Source: Oscillospiraceae bacterium (lineage in GTDB: Bacteria > Bacillota > Clostridia > Oscillospirales > Oscillospiraceae). Taken from it: a DNA stretch of 35,574 nt. The stretch spans positions 1-35,574 of the forward strand of contig JAFQFH010000078.1 in NCBI GenBank assembly GCA_017398685.1, given 5' to 3'. The translations under genes and the position numbers were made by a program. Below are positions 7,743-15,035 of the stretch, piece after piece (positions within the stretch are counted from its first letter, which is position 1; every line of letters starts with the position of its first letter). A model generated the notes under the pieces. The model saw nothing but the letters and a program-made list of their open reading frames with translations. It did not search any database and was not told the origin of the DNA.

Positions 7743-8261
7743 TCAGAGGACGTAATAAATGTAGTTTTCCTTGCGGGGTTTCATCTGGGGAGTTTCATCG
7801 GCATAGCCGAGTATGCAGTTGCCAACACCTATATAGTCACCCTCAATGCCCCATTTTGCCAGAAGCTCCTTGCCCTCCGGCATTTCAAAAAGCTCTTTTG
7901 CGCGGTTTATCCAGCAGGAGCCGAGGCCGGTGGCATAAGCCGCATTCATAAGATTACCCATAACAAGGCTGCCATCAGCCACGGCATTGGGATTTTTGGC
8001 ATCTGCCAGAACAACCAGAACAGTGGGAGCACCGTAGAAAGGATCGCTTGTCACGCCCATGATCTGAGCATTGAGCTTGGACATGAAGGCAATTGTCTCC
8101 TTATCCTGTACAACAACAATGATCGGAGACTGAAGGTTTTTCGCGGTGGGAGCAGATACACCGGCCTGAAGGACGGCACCAAGCTCCTCCCTTTTGATCT
8201 GCTCGCTCTTATATTTACGTATGCTGCGGCGGTTGAGAAGACATTCCATTGCTTTATTCAT
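7743..8261 (-). CDS. Nitroreductase-family flavoprotein
   Basis: 172 residues, the usual size of FMN-dependent nitroreductase-fold oxidoreductases that use NAD(P)H. NRRSIRKYKSEQIKREEL at the N terminus and SAPTAKNLQSP form the FMN phosphate site; GLGSCWINRAKE and IGVGNCILGYADE are the typical C-terminal motifs. ATG 8261 overlaps the stop of the upstream ATPase-like gene as ATGA and is preceded by GGAGG, so it is preferred to ATG 8276. The physiological substrate is unknown; the operon gives no direct clue. Confidence 0.92.
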   Translation of the reverse strand: MNKAMECLLNRRSIRKYKSEQIKREELGAVLQAGVSAPTAKNLQSPIIVVVQDKETIAFMSKLNAQIMGVTSDPFYGAPTVLVVLADAKNPNAVADGSLVMGNLMNAAYATGLGSCWINRAKELFEMPEGKELLAKWGIEGDYIGVGNCILGYADETPQMKPRKENYIYYVL

Positions 8262-10231
8262 CTGCGCATCCTCCATTTTTTATAATTATAATTAATTACC
8301 TGTAAGGAATTAAAATACATAACCATGCTAAGAACAAAGTCTGTCAGAACAACAGCTGCCAAGCCAAGCACTCCGCTGATAGCCAGCACAAAGAGCAGCA
8401 GTTTTATTCCGCCGGCAAGAAGTATATTCAATCTGCCCACAGAGCGCACAAATTTGGATATACCCATTATCTCAGAGAGCGCTGCAAGCTTCTGTGAAAA
8501 CACCAGGACATCGCCCTTTTCATAAGCATCAAAGCTGCCCAATGCGCCCATGGAGATGCCTGTGTCAGCGCGGCTAAGCGCTTCGGGGTCTCCCGCAGCA
8601 TTGGAGACAAAGGCCAGAGTGCTCCTTTCGGCTTTGGTGGCCATAAGATACTCCACTGCCGAAACCTTGGCTTCGGGACTGAGCTCTGCACGTACAAGGT
8701 CCATGTTCAGGGATGATGCAAGCGGCCTTGCCACGGACAGCACATCCGCCGTAAGAGTAACCATGTTCTTAACGCCGTGTACACGAAGCTGCTCAAGCTG
8801 GTCAAAGGCATATTCCCTGACTTTGTCAACCAAAAGAATATATCCCACGCATTTCCCGTTGACAGCCACAAAAATCGCACTTCCGCCCTTCTTGGGCAGC
8901 GGTGTCTCGATTGAATGCTCTGCAAGCAGCGCTGCATTACCTACGTACACGTGCTTGCCACTTACCATGGAACTGACACCTTTGCCCGGTATCTCCTCAC
9001 ATCTGGTGCTTTTGCCAAGCTCCGGATATGGTCCGTAGGCCTTGCATATGGCCTTTGCAACAGGGTGCTCGGAGTGGGCCTCAGCATGGGCTGCAACAGT
9101 AAGAAGTTCCTGCTCATCCATACCGATGGGAACTATGTCCACAACTGAATACCTGCCCTCGGTGAGAGTACCGGTTTTATTGAAAACAAAGGTCTGTGTG
9201 TCGGCAAGAACCTCAAAAAAGCGGGTGCCCTTGAACACTATGCCCTTTCTTGCGGCCCATACCCTGCCGCTGTGATAGGCGTGATTGATGCTGATGGCAA
9301 GACCTGCGCATCCTGAAATAGCCAGCACTGCCGCAGCACGGCTGAGCCATTTGTGCCATTCACCGCTGAACGCCGGAACAATCAGCGCGGTAGCCAGCGC
9401 CGCAAGCACGATCAATGGGGTATAAAAACGCTCAGCCTTACCGGCCAGTTTCTCCTGGCTAGGCTTATATTTGTCGGCCTTTTCCAAAAGTTCGCTTATT
9501 ACAGCCGCATTGGAACCGGAATACATACACTCAGCTTTTATTCTCACAGTGGAGCTGAGATTTGTGCAGCCAGAGAGCACATAGCTGCCCTCACTTACGG
9601 CTATTCCGGACATCCCTGAAATGAACACAGACGCATCCATCACACTGTTGCCTTCAATAACGGTTCCATCTACTGGGAAAACTTCCCCTGCCCGAACTTC
9701 AAGAATGTCATTTTCCGCTATCTTCTCAGGCTCCGTTTCACGCAGACCTCTCTCCGTAACAAGGTTTGCACTTTGAGGCAGAAAGGATGTAAAGCTTTCC
9801 GAAAGCTTGCGGCTATCGGAAAGGACATAGCCTTCGGCAAGCTTGACAATGCGGTAGCAGAGCACTATAAGCACAGCTCCGGCATAATGGCCCAGCGCAA
9901 AGCTCAAAGCCGCAGACAGCAAAACAAGCACATCCGACTCCAGAAGCTGAATACTCAAAATCTCATCCACGGCGCGCAGGAGAACCTGAAGCGCTGCTGC
10001 CGCCAACGCCGCAGCAAAAAGGCCGATTGTCAAAATGCCATCTCCGCCGACAGCTAGAGCCGCCACAAGCAAAAGCGCCGACAGAGCAATAAAAGCATAG
10101 TTTTTCCACCCCAGCTCTGTCAGCTCGTTTTTTATACGGCTGCTCTTGCGTTCCCTGAGAGGAACATTCAGAACGCTGGGTTCCGGCTCTTTTTCATGTT
10201 TATTTTTTTTGGGCGGAAGATGTTTGCTCAT
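8258..10231 (-). CDS. Catalytically degenerate P-type ATPase homologue (pseudoenzyme)
   Basis: 657 residues with the full P1B heavy-metal ATPase architecture (membrane helices, actuator, phosphorylation and nucleotide domains, final helices), but the conserved machinery is altered throughout. The phosphorylated Asp of DKTGT is Asn351 (NKTGT, codon AAT at 9179-9181). TGES in the actuator is replaced by ISGMSG, CPC in the metal-site helix by GCAG, TGD by TAD, and GDGxNDxPAL by SNAAGDPEAL. The SEHPVAKAI motif remains, as does the fold-level pattern. The frame is open with no stops, so this is not simple decay; it probably has a non-transport role. The N terminus is Lys/Glu rich. ATG 10231 has AGGAGG 12 bases upstream and overlaps the VanZ-like gene by 32 bases. 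Confidence 0.85.
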   Translation of the reverse strand: MSKHLPPKKNKHEKEPEPSVLNVPLRERKSSRIKNELTELGWKNYAFIALSALLLVAALAVGGDGILTIGLFAAALAAAALQVLLRAVDEILSIQLLESDVLVLLSAALSFALGHYAGAVLIVLCYRIVKLAEGYVLSDSRKLSESFTSFLPQSANLVTERGLRETEPEKIAENDILEVRAGEVFPVDGTVIEGNSVMDASVFISGMSGIAVSEGSYVLSGCTNLSSTVRIKAECMYSGSNAAVISELLEKADKYKPSQEKLAGKAERFYTPLIVLAALATALIVPAFSGEWHKWLSRAAAVLAISGCAGLAISINHAYHSGRVWAARKGIVFKGTRFFEVLADTQTFVFNKTGTLTEGRYSVVDIVPIGMDEQELLTVAAHAEAHSEHPVAKAICKAYGPYPELGKSTRCEEIPGKGVSSMVSGKHVYVGNAALLAEHSIETPLPKKGGSAIFVAVNGKCVGYILLVDKVREYAFDQLEQLRVHGVKNMVTLTADVLSVARPLASSLNMDLVRAELSPEAKVSAVEYLMATKAERSTLAFVSNAAGDPEALSRADTGISMGALGSFDAYEKGDVLVFSQKLAALSEIMGISKFVRSVGRLNILLAGGIKLLLFVLAISGVLGLAAVVLTDFVLSMVMYFNSLQVINYNYKKWRMRR

Positions 10232-10700
10232 CTTGCTTCCATTCCCCTCCTGACTTGAAAATAAACTTCCTGACTGTGTACAAGCATACAATTGCAGTCA
10301 GTGCACCTGCCGAGTCCAGCAGCACATCCGAAAACTGCATCGACCGGCCCGGCACAAAATACTGATGTATCTCATCGCTTGCTGCATAAAGAAAATTGAA
10401 AATAAAAGCGCAGATTGGAGGCGGGACTTTCCCTTGCCCCAATGGGCCAAGTTCAAAAAACATCAGCGACGAGCTGAGTCCCAAAGCGAAAAACAAAGAA
10501 AAATGGGCCAGCTTTCGTATGATAATTTCATACCGCTCCATAAATTGCTGTAAATTGAGGCATGATAAAATTTTATACAGCACGCTGTCGCTCAATTTCT
10601 GCGACGCGGCAGCATCCTGAGCAGAAAAAGCGAAAATAAGCGCCATAAGGAAAAGGCTTACAAGTATATAAACGCCCAGCCTGAACCTATATTTTGTCAA
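10200..10700 (-). CDS. VanZ-like membrane protein
   Basis: About 166 residues with four hydrophobic segments. VanZ-family hallmarks are FSAQDAAASQKLSDSV after the first segment, RKLAHFSLFFALG, and DEIHQYFVPGRSMQFSDVLLDSAGA. VanZ proteins are linked with low-level glycopeptide resistance, but most homologues have no known function. A TTG start at 10700 is chosen because GGGGAGAG lies 6-8 bases upstream; GTG 10718 is possible but has no site. First gene of the operon with the degenerate ATPase, nitroreductase and phosphatase. The C terminus is hydrophilic and overlaps the next gene by 32 bases. Confidence 0.88.
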   Translation of the reverse strand: MTKYRFRLGVYILVSLFLMALIFAFSAQDAAASQKLSDSVLYKILSCLNLQQFMERYEIIIRKLAHFSLFFALGLSSSLMFFELGPLGQGKVPPPICAFIFNFLYAASDEIHQYFVPGRSMQFSDVLLDSAGALTAIVCLYTVRKFIFKSGGEWKQDEQTSSAQKK

Positions 10701-10731
10701 AACCGACTCTCCCCGCACAAATATTCATTTT

Positions 10732-10760
10732 ATTATACACGCAAATATGCTATAATTCAA
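10732..10760 (-). promoter_or_regulatory. Promoter of the VanZ-ATPase-like operon
   Basis: On the minus strand TTGAAT (10755-10760) and TATAAT (10732-10737) are 17 bases apart, close to consensus. Its -35 overlaps by two bases the -10 of the divergent plus-strand promoter, so the two may interfere. Confidence 0.7.
10748..10756 (+). promoter_or_regulatory. Extended -10 promoter of the RNA methyltransferase gene
   Basis: TGCTATAAT is an extended -10 element, 33 bases before the ribosome site at 10785. The -35 position (TTTTAT) is poor, as is common with extended -10 promoters. Confidence 0.6.
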
Positions 10761-10798
10761 GCATTCTACAGTCAAAGCATATCTGAGGAGTGTTTAAG

Positions 10799-11617
10799 AT
10801 GGCCGAAATAATTGAGATAAAGGATATTTCTGCTCCGGAGCTTGATGTTTACGCAAGGCTTACTCAGGCACAGCTGAAAAATAGGCAAAATCCCGAAAAG
10901 GGAATGTTCATTGCCGAGGGTACAAAGGTCATCGAAATCGCTCTGAAAAATAACATTGAGCCCCTTTCCCTACTGGTTGAAAAAAAGCACATTGAGGGAA
11001 AAGCAAATAAACTTATCCGCTGCTGTCCCGATATCCCGGTGTACACAGCAGAGCGTGATGTGCTGGAAAAGCTTACCGGCTTTGAGCTGACCCGGGGCGT
11101 ACTCTGCGCAATGCGCAGGCCCCATGAAAAAAAGCCGGAGGAAATTTGCCGCAGCGCCAGAAGACTTGCCGTACTGGAAAATATCGTCGATGCTTCAAAT
11201 CTGGGCGCCATTTTCCGAAACGCAGCCGCTCTGGGTATAGACGGGATAATCCTCTCCCCCTCCTGCTGTGATCCGCTTTACAGAAAGGCTGTAAGAACCA
11301 GCATGGGCACGGTTTTTCAGCTTCCATGGTGCCGTTTTTCCGGCTGCTGGCCGGATGATGGCATTGCCTTTTTAAGAAAGCTGGGTTTTAAAACTGCGGC
11401 TCTTGCCCTTGATGCCCAAGCTATAAGTCTTGATAACCCCATTCTTTCGGGTATTGAAAAGCTTGCAGTTATTTTGGGTACGGAAGGTTCAGGTCTTGAC
11501 AGCAAAACCATCAATGCCTGTGATTATAGTGTCTATATCCCCATGTATTCCGGTGTTGACTCGTTGAATGTGGCGTCCGCCGCTGCGGTAGCTTTCTGGC
11601 AGCTGAGAGTTAAATAA
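10799..11617 (+). CDS. SpoU/TrmH-family RNA 2'-O-methyltransferase
   Basis: 272 residues. A substrate-binding N-terminal domain (about 1-105) is followed by a SPOUT knot domain with the three family motifs: DASNLGAIFRNAAALG, ILGTEGSGL, and IPMYSGVDSLNVASAAAVAFW. It transfers a methyl group from S-adenosylmethionine to a ribose in rRNA or tRNA; which nucleotide cannot be told. ATG 10799 follows GAGGAG by 8 bases; a GTG upstream would lie on that site. Transcribed alone, divergently from the VanZ operon, and ended by a hairpin. Confidence 0.93.
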   Translation: MAEIIEIKDISAPELDVYARLTQAQLKNRQNPEKGMFIAEGTKVIEIALKNNIEPLSLLVEKKHIEGKANKLIRCCPDIPVYTAERDVLEKLTGFELTRGVLCAMRRPHEKKPEEICRSARRLAVLENIVDASNLGAIFRNAAALGIDGIILSPSCCDPLYRKAVRTSMGTVFQLPWCRFSGCWPDDGIAFLRKLGFKTAALALDAQAISLDNPILSGIEKLAVILGTEGSGLDSKTINACDYSVYIPMYSGVDSLNVASAAAVAFWQLRVK

Positions 11618-11621
11618 AAAA

Positions 11622-11651
11622 GTTGGGTCTTTGTGTTTATAAAGACCCAAC
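11622..11651 (+). terminator. Hairpin after the RNA methyltransferase
   Basis: An 11-bp perfect stem GTTGGGTCTTT/AAAGACCCAAC with an 8-base loop, then ATATTTATATT. It starts a few bases after the stop codon. The tail is AT-rich but not a pure T tract. Confidence 0.7.
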
Positions 11652-11773
11652 ATATTTATATTACCATTTGTTTGTATAATATGTCAATACAGCTTTTGTT
11701 TTCAAAGCTTAATTCCGAGATTTTTCATCGTGTTGCACAATTGCGTCGCTTTCATTTCATACAATTTAGCGTA

Positions 11774-11802
11774 TTGAATTATTGCAATTCCTGTGTTACA
11801 TT
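11774..11802 (+). promoter_or_regulatory. Promoter of the putative ncRNA
   Basis: TTGAAT (11774-11779) and TACATT (11797-11802), 17 bases apart, with no gene downstream on this strand before a strong terminator at 12048-12102. Confidence 0.5.
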
Positions 11803-11804
11803 AT

Positions 11805-12102
11805 AGCCAGAAAGGGTGATACCGATGTACAGGTAAGCTTAAGGCTCAGGAAATAAGCCTTGAGTCACTACCGGGGATCTTCAACTGAATAAACTTCCGA
11901 TTAATATATAGCTTCTGATGATGAGACGAAGAAATTGATGATATGATCATAATGAGACGGAAGCATTGCAGGCAGTTTGAGGATCTGGCCGGAATTGAAC
12001 GAAAGAGAGGTAACCATTGATGTTAGATAATAAGAATTCAGAGAAATAACCCTTGGCTGTCGCCGTCGTAAGATGCTCAGTCAAGGGTTGTTTCTTTTTT
12101 TT
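11805..12102 (+). ncRNA. Putative free-standing structured RNA, about 300 nt
   Basis: No credible long reading frame lies between 11652 and 12161, yet the stretch has a promoter, a strong intrinsic terminator and foldable parts. A 9-bp hairpin CTTAAGGCT/AGCCTTGAG is nested in GGTA/TACC near 11845-11885. The 5' end (GCC at 11806-11808 and AAGGGT at 11812-11817) can pair with ACCCTT and GGC at 12049-12057. That same strand is the 5' arm of the terminator, whose 3' arm also reads AAGGGT, so the two pairings exclude each other. A tiny frame (ATG at 12020, MLDNKNSEK) follows AGAGAGG just before the terminator and could be a leader peptide. The RNA class was not recognised: tmRNA, RNase P, SRP and T-box do not fit. 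Confidence 0.5.
12048..12102 (+). terminator. Strong terminator ending the putative ncRNA
   Basis: A 12-bp stem (12048-12059 with 12078-12089, one G-U pair) and the T-rich tail GTTTCTTTTTTTT. It points along the plus strand although the nearest upstream plus-strand gene already has its own hairpin, implying a separate transcript. Confidence 0.88.
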
Positions 12103-12119
12103 CACATTTTTATAAAAAG

Positions 12120-12155
12120 CTGCAGGCCGCAATCCATTGGGATGGGATTGCAGCC
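12120..12155 (-). terminator. Terminator of the K+ channel gene
   Basis: GGCCGCAATCC (12125-12135) pairs with GGATTGCAGCC (12145-12155), 10 of 11 Watson-Crick plus one wobble. On the minus strand it is followed by TGCAGCTTTTT. It starts 7 bases after the channel stop codon. Confidence 0.75.
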
Positions 12156-12161
12156 TTATTT

Positions 12162-13376
12162 TTATATTCTTATCTGATGTGAGTCGAATATACGCTCCTG
12201 ACTTATCATTATCAGCTTGTCTCCGGCCTGAAGAACAAGTTCCGGAACTGGGCTGATATTTTTATTATCCCGTTTGACCATGAGTATAATGGTCTGCCGT
12301 GAAATATCCAGCTCTCTTATTTGCAGGCCGTTCCACGGGTGATGACGCATAAGCGAAATCTCCTTAAGCTCAATGTGCTTATCGTCCTGCAATGCCTGCG
12401 AACTCAGAACGAGCATATCCCCGGCTGCAGTAATGGTATCCGAACTCGGAACTATGTTTTCCCTCCCCCGCCGTATCAGCGCAACGGAAAGACCCGCCGG
12501 AAGTTTGAGTGACGGTATATCCTTCCCGCACCATGCATCTTCTTTTTCAAGGCGCAGTTTCAAAAACAGGATATCATCCTCACTTGCATACTCACTCATG
12601 CGCTTTATGCGGGAATACTGCTCAACAAAGCCGGCGGAAATGATACCGGTAGGGATAGCGACCATACCCACCCCAAGAAAGCTTATTATAATGCCAAATA
12701 TCCGTCCAGTTGTGGTTATGGGATATATATCGCCATAGCCCACGGTCAACAAGGTTGACACCGACCACCATATACCGGAAAACGCGTTTACAAAAATATC
12801 GGGCTGTGCCTCATGCTCAAGACTGTACATACAAAGGCTGGAGGCAAGCATAAGAACCAATATGATAAAAACAGAGGAAACAAGCTGCTGTTTTTTGCTG
12901 TCAAGGACTTGAGCTATCACATTCAGAGAATCATAGTACGCATTTATCTGAAACAGTCTGAAAATACGTATTACACGGAAAATTCTGAAAAAGGCCGCTC
13001 CACTGGGGATAAAGAAAGGCAGATAATAGGGAAGGAAGCATAGTAAATCCACAAGGCCGGTAAAGGAAAAAATGTACTTCCATATAGCTCTTATTTCACT
13101 CACATTCGGGCGGACAAAGCGCGCCGTCCATACCCGAAGGAAGTAATCAAAAGCAAAAAAAGCCACCGTCACCGATTCACAGGCCATAAGAACACCATGA
13201 AAGCGCTCTTCTACAGGCTGATAGGTGAAAAGAACCATTACTGCAAGATTTACAAAGAGCATCATAGTGCTCAATATATCATAAGCCCTGCTTATCCAGT
13301 CACCGGATGAACCTACTTCAATTATTTCCGAAATTCTTTTTCGCTTTTCTTCCCAGAAGCCAAGTTTTTCCTCCAT
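12162..13376 (-). CDS. Voltage-gated-type K+ channel with C-terminal TrkA-C domains
   Basis: 404 residues. Six transmembrane helices include an arginine-rich S4 (FFRIFRVIRIFRLFQ) and a pore loop with the K+ filter TVGYGD at 211-216. The cytoplasmic tail (about 255-404) carries two repeats of the TrkA-C/RCK-C ligand-binding type; no Rossmann RCK-N domain is evident. It should conduct K+ across the cell membrane with gating by voltage and perhaps a small ligand. GGAGGG lies 5 bases before the ATG. It is transcribed alone from a TTTGAT/TATAAT promoter. Confidence 0.92.
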   Translation of the reverse strand: MEEKLGFWEEKRKRISEIIEVGSSGDWISRAYDILSTMMLFVNLAVMVLFTYQPVEERFHGVLMACESVTVAFFAFDYFLRVWTARFVRPNVSEIRAIWKYIFSFTGLVDLLCFLPYYLPFFIPSGAAFFRIFRVIRIFRLFQINAYYDSLNVIAQVLDSKKQQLVSSVFIILVLMLASSLCMYSLEHEAQPDIFVNAFSGIWWSVSTLLTVGYGDIYPITTTGRIFGIIISFLGVGMVAIPTGIISAGFVEQYSRIKRMSEYASEDDILFLKLRLEKEDAWCGKDIPSLKLPAGLSVALIRRGRENIVPSSDTITAAGDMLVLSSQALQDDKHIELKEISLMRHHPWNGLQIRELDISRQTIILMVKRDNKNISPVPELVLQAGDKLIMISQERIFDSHQIRI

Positions 13377-13405
13377 GTTGCCCTCCGCATTTTATACTAC
13401 TGAGG

Positions 13406-13434
13406 ATTATAGCACAGATGTTGCAATAATCAAA
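13406..13434 (-). promoter_or_regulatory. Promoter of the K+ channel gene
   Basis: On the minus strand TTTGAT (13429-13434), a 17-base spacer and TATAAT (13406-13411) preceded by TGC, an extended -10. It lies 30 bases upstream of the ATG. Confidence 0.7.
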
Positions 13435-13446
13435 ACAAATACAAAA

Positions 13447-13473
13447 GATCCCGGAGCATAAAGCTCCGGGATC
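13447..13473 (-). terminator. Terminator of the SNF transporter gene
   Basis: A perfect 11-bp GC-rich stem GATCCCGGAGC/GCTCCGGGATC with a 5-base loop, followed on the minus strand by TTTTGTATTTG. Confidence 0.85.
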
Positions 13474-13491
13474 GCAGTTTATAAAAATCTG

Positions 13492-14826
13492 TCAGTTCCA
13501 GGCAAAAGTCACCAGACCGTAGATGTAAAGGAAAACAACTACCACAGGTACAAAGTAACGGAACAGGGGCTTCATCCAGGGCTGAACCTTCAAACCCTTG
13601 CCGGCATTGGCCTCGGCAATAAAGTTATCCCATCCCCAGCCAAAGCGGTTGCAGCAGAAAAGTGCGATGACCAGAGAGCCCAGAGGCAGAAGATTGTAGC
13701 TGACAATGAAATCCCAGAAGTCGAGCCATGCAGAACCGGCTGCAAAGGGCTGGAAGGTGAAGACGCTGTAGCCGAGAGCAGTGGTAAGGGCAACCAGGAA
13801 AATACCGATACCGCAAGCTATGCAGCCCTTGGGACGGTTCCAGCCGGTCAGTTCACGGACGCAGGCCAGAATGTTTTCAAAAACGGCAAGCTCAGTGGAG
13901 AAAGCGGCGAAAACCATAAAGAGGAAGAAGAAGCTACCCCATATACGGCCACCCTGCATATTGACAAACACGGTTGCCATTGTGTCAAACAGCAGACCGG
14001 GGCCTGCACCGACCTCAAGATTATAGCTGAAGCAGGCAGGGAAAATAATAAGACCGGCAGTGATAGCAACAAAAGAGTCAAGCAGGATGATATTGATGGA
14101 CTCACCCATCAAAGAGCGCTCCTTGTCCAGATAGCTGCCGAAGATGGCCATGGAGCCGATACCCAGAGACAATGTGAAGAAAGCCTGATTCATAGCGGCC
14201 ACAACAGTGGAGCCGTTTATTTTGGACAAATCAGGCAGCAGATAGAACTTGAGTCCCTCAGCGGCACCGGAAAGGGTCATGCTGCGCACAGCCAGCACAA
14301 GCATAAGTCCGAAAAGGGCAACCATCATGTACTTTGTAACTCTCTCAAGGCCGCCCTGAAGATTAAAACTAAGTACAAAGAAACCAACAACAACGGCTAT
14401 TGCAAGGAAGAGAACATTAACACCGGGGTTGGAAATCATGTTCACAAAACCGAGATCAACGTAGTTGCCGGTTATAAAGCGATAGAAGTAATAAATCATC
14501 CATCCGGTTACAACCGTGTAGAAGGCCATAAGGCATACGTTGCCCAGAAGAGCAAGATAACCGATAGGCCCCCATTTCTGGCCGGGTTTCTGAAGCTTTT
14601 TGTACATGACAACAGGGCTTGCCTGAGCTGCGCGTCCTATGGAAAACTCCATTACCATAACAGGCAGGCCAAGGAGCAGAAGACACAGCACATAAATAAG
14701 CACAAATCCGCCGCCGCCATTCTGGCCGGTAAGCCAGGGGAACTTCCACACATTGCCGCAGCCTATTGCACAGCCTGCACTTAGCAGAATGAAGCCAAGC
14801 CGGCTTCCAAGTCTTTCTCTGTTCAT
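13492..14826 (-). CDS. Sodium:neurotransmitter symporter (SNF/NSS) family transporter
   Basis: 444 residues with about eleven hydrophobic segments. The N-terminal stretch GFILLSAGCAIGCGNVWKFPWLTGQNGGGGF is the NSS family's unwound TM1 sodium and substrate site, as in LeuT. Bacterial members take up amino acids such as tryptophan, tyrosine or alanine together with Na+; the exact substrate is not readable here. ATG 14826 has GGAGG 7 bases upstream and gives the normal N terminus (MNRERLGSRLGF); the longer ATG 14856 lacks a site. It appears to be a single-gene unit. Confidence 0.94.
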   Translation of the reverse strand: MNRERLGSRLGFILLSAGCAIGCGNVWKFPWLTGQNGGGGFVLIYVLCLLLLGLPVMVMEFSIGRAAQASPVVMYKKLQKPGQKWGPIGYLALLGNVCLMAFYTVVTGWMIYYFYRFITGNYVDLGFVNMISNPGVNVLFLAIAVVVGFFVLSFNLQGGLERVTKYMMVALFGLMLVLAVRSMTLSGAAEGLKFYLLPDLSKINGSTVVAAMNQAFFTLSLGIGSMAIFGSYLDKERSLMGESINIILLDSFVAITAGLIIFPACFSYNLEVGAGPGLLFDTMATVFVNMQGGRIWGSFFFLFMVFAAFSTELAVFENILACVRELTGWNRPKGCIACGIGIFLVALTTALGYSVFTFQPFAAGSAWLDFWDFIVSYNLLPLGSLVIALFCCNRFGWGWDNFIAEANAGKGLKVQPWMKPLFRYFVPVVVVFLYIYGLVTFAWN

Positions 14827-14989
14827 AATATCCTCCAAATTTTTCTCCAACACCAACGATTTAAAGTGTTAGTTCATATTATATATTATGGGTGTTAAAA
14901 TGTCGATAAGATAATATGCTCAAATTACACTCAGTCACAAAGCGGCAAATTAAGCAAAAGATACAATACGACAAGCAATATCTTTGCGT

Positions 14990-15028
14990 AAAAAAACACC
15001 CGAAAATCCATGATTTTCAGGTGTTTTT
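14990..15028 (-). terminator. Terminator of the glycan operon
   Basis: AACACC-C-GAAAATC and GATTTTC-A-GGTGTT form a long stem with one mismatch and a short CAT-containing loop, flanked by A and T runs on both sides. On the minus strand a seven-T tail follows. It sits 8 bases after the GT2 stop codon. Confidence 0.85.
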
Positions 15029-15035
15029 ATCGGCT

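Noticed and set aside
7284-8285. 333-codon plus-strand frame across the HAD and nitroreductase genes
   Set aside because: Both minus-strand genes have clear catalytic motifs; the plus frame has none and no ribosome site.
9179-9181. Asn in NKTGT as a sequencing error in an active ATPase
   Set aside because: Several other essential motifs are altered independently in the same protein, so one base error cannot explain the loss.
11811-11825. T-box-like AGGGTGATACCG
   Set aside because: It resembles the T-box consensus only partly and lies at the 5' end of the putative RNA, not before an antiterminator and a synthetase or transporter gene.
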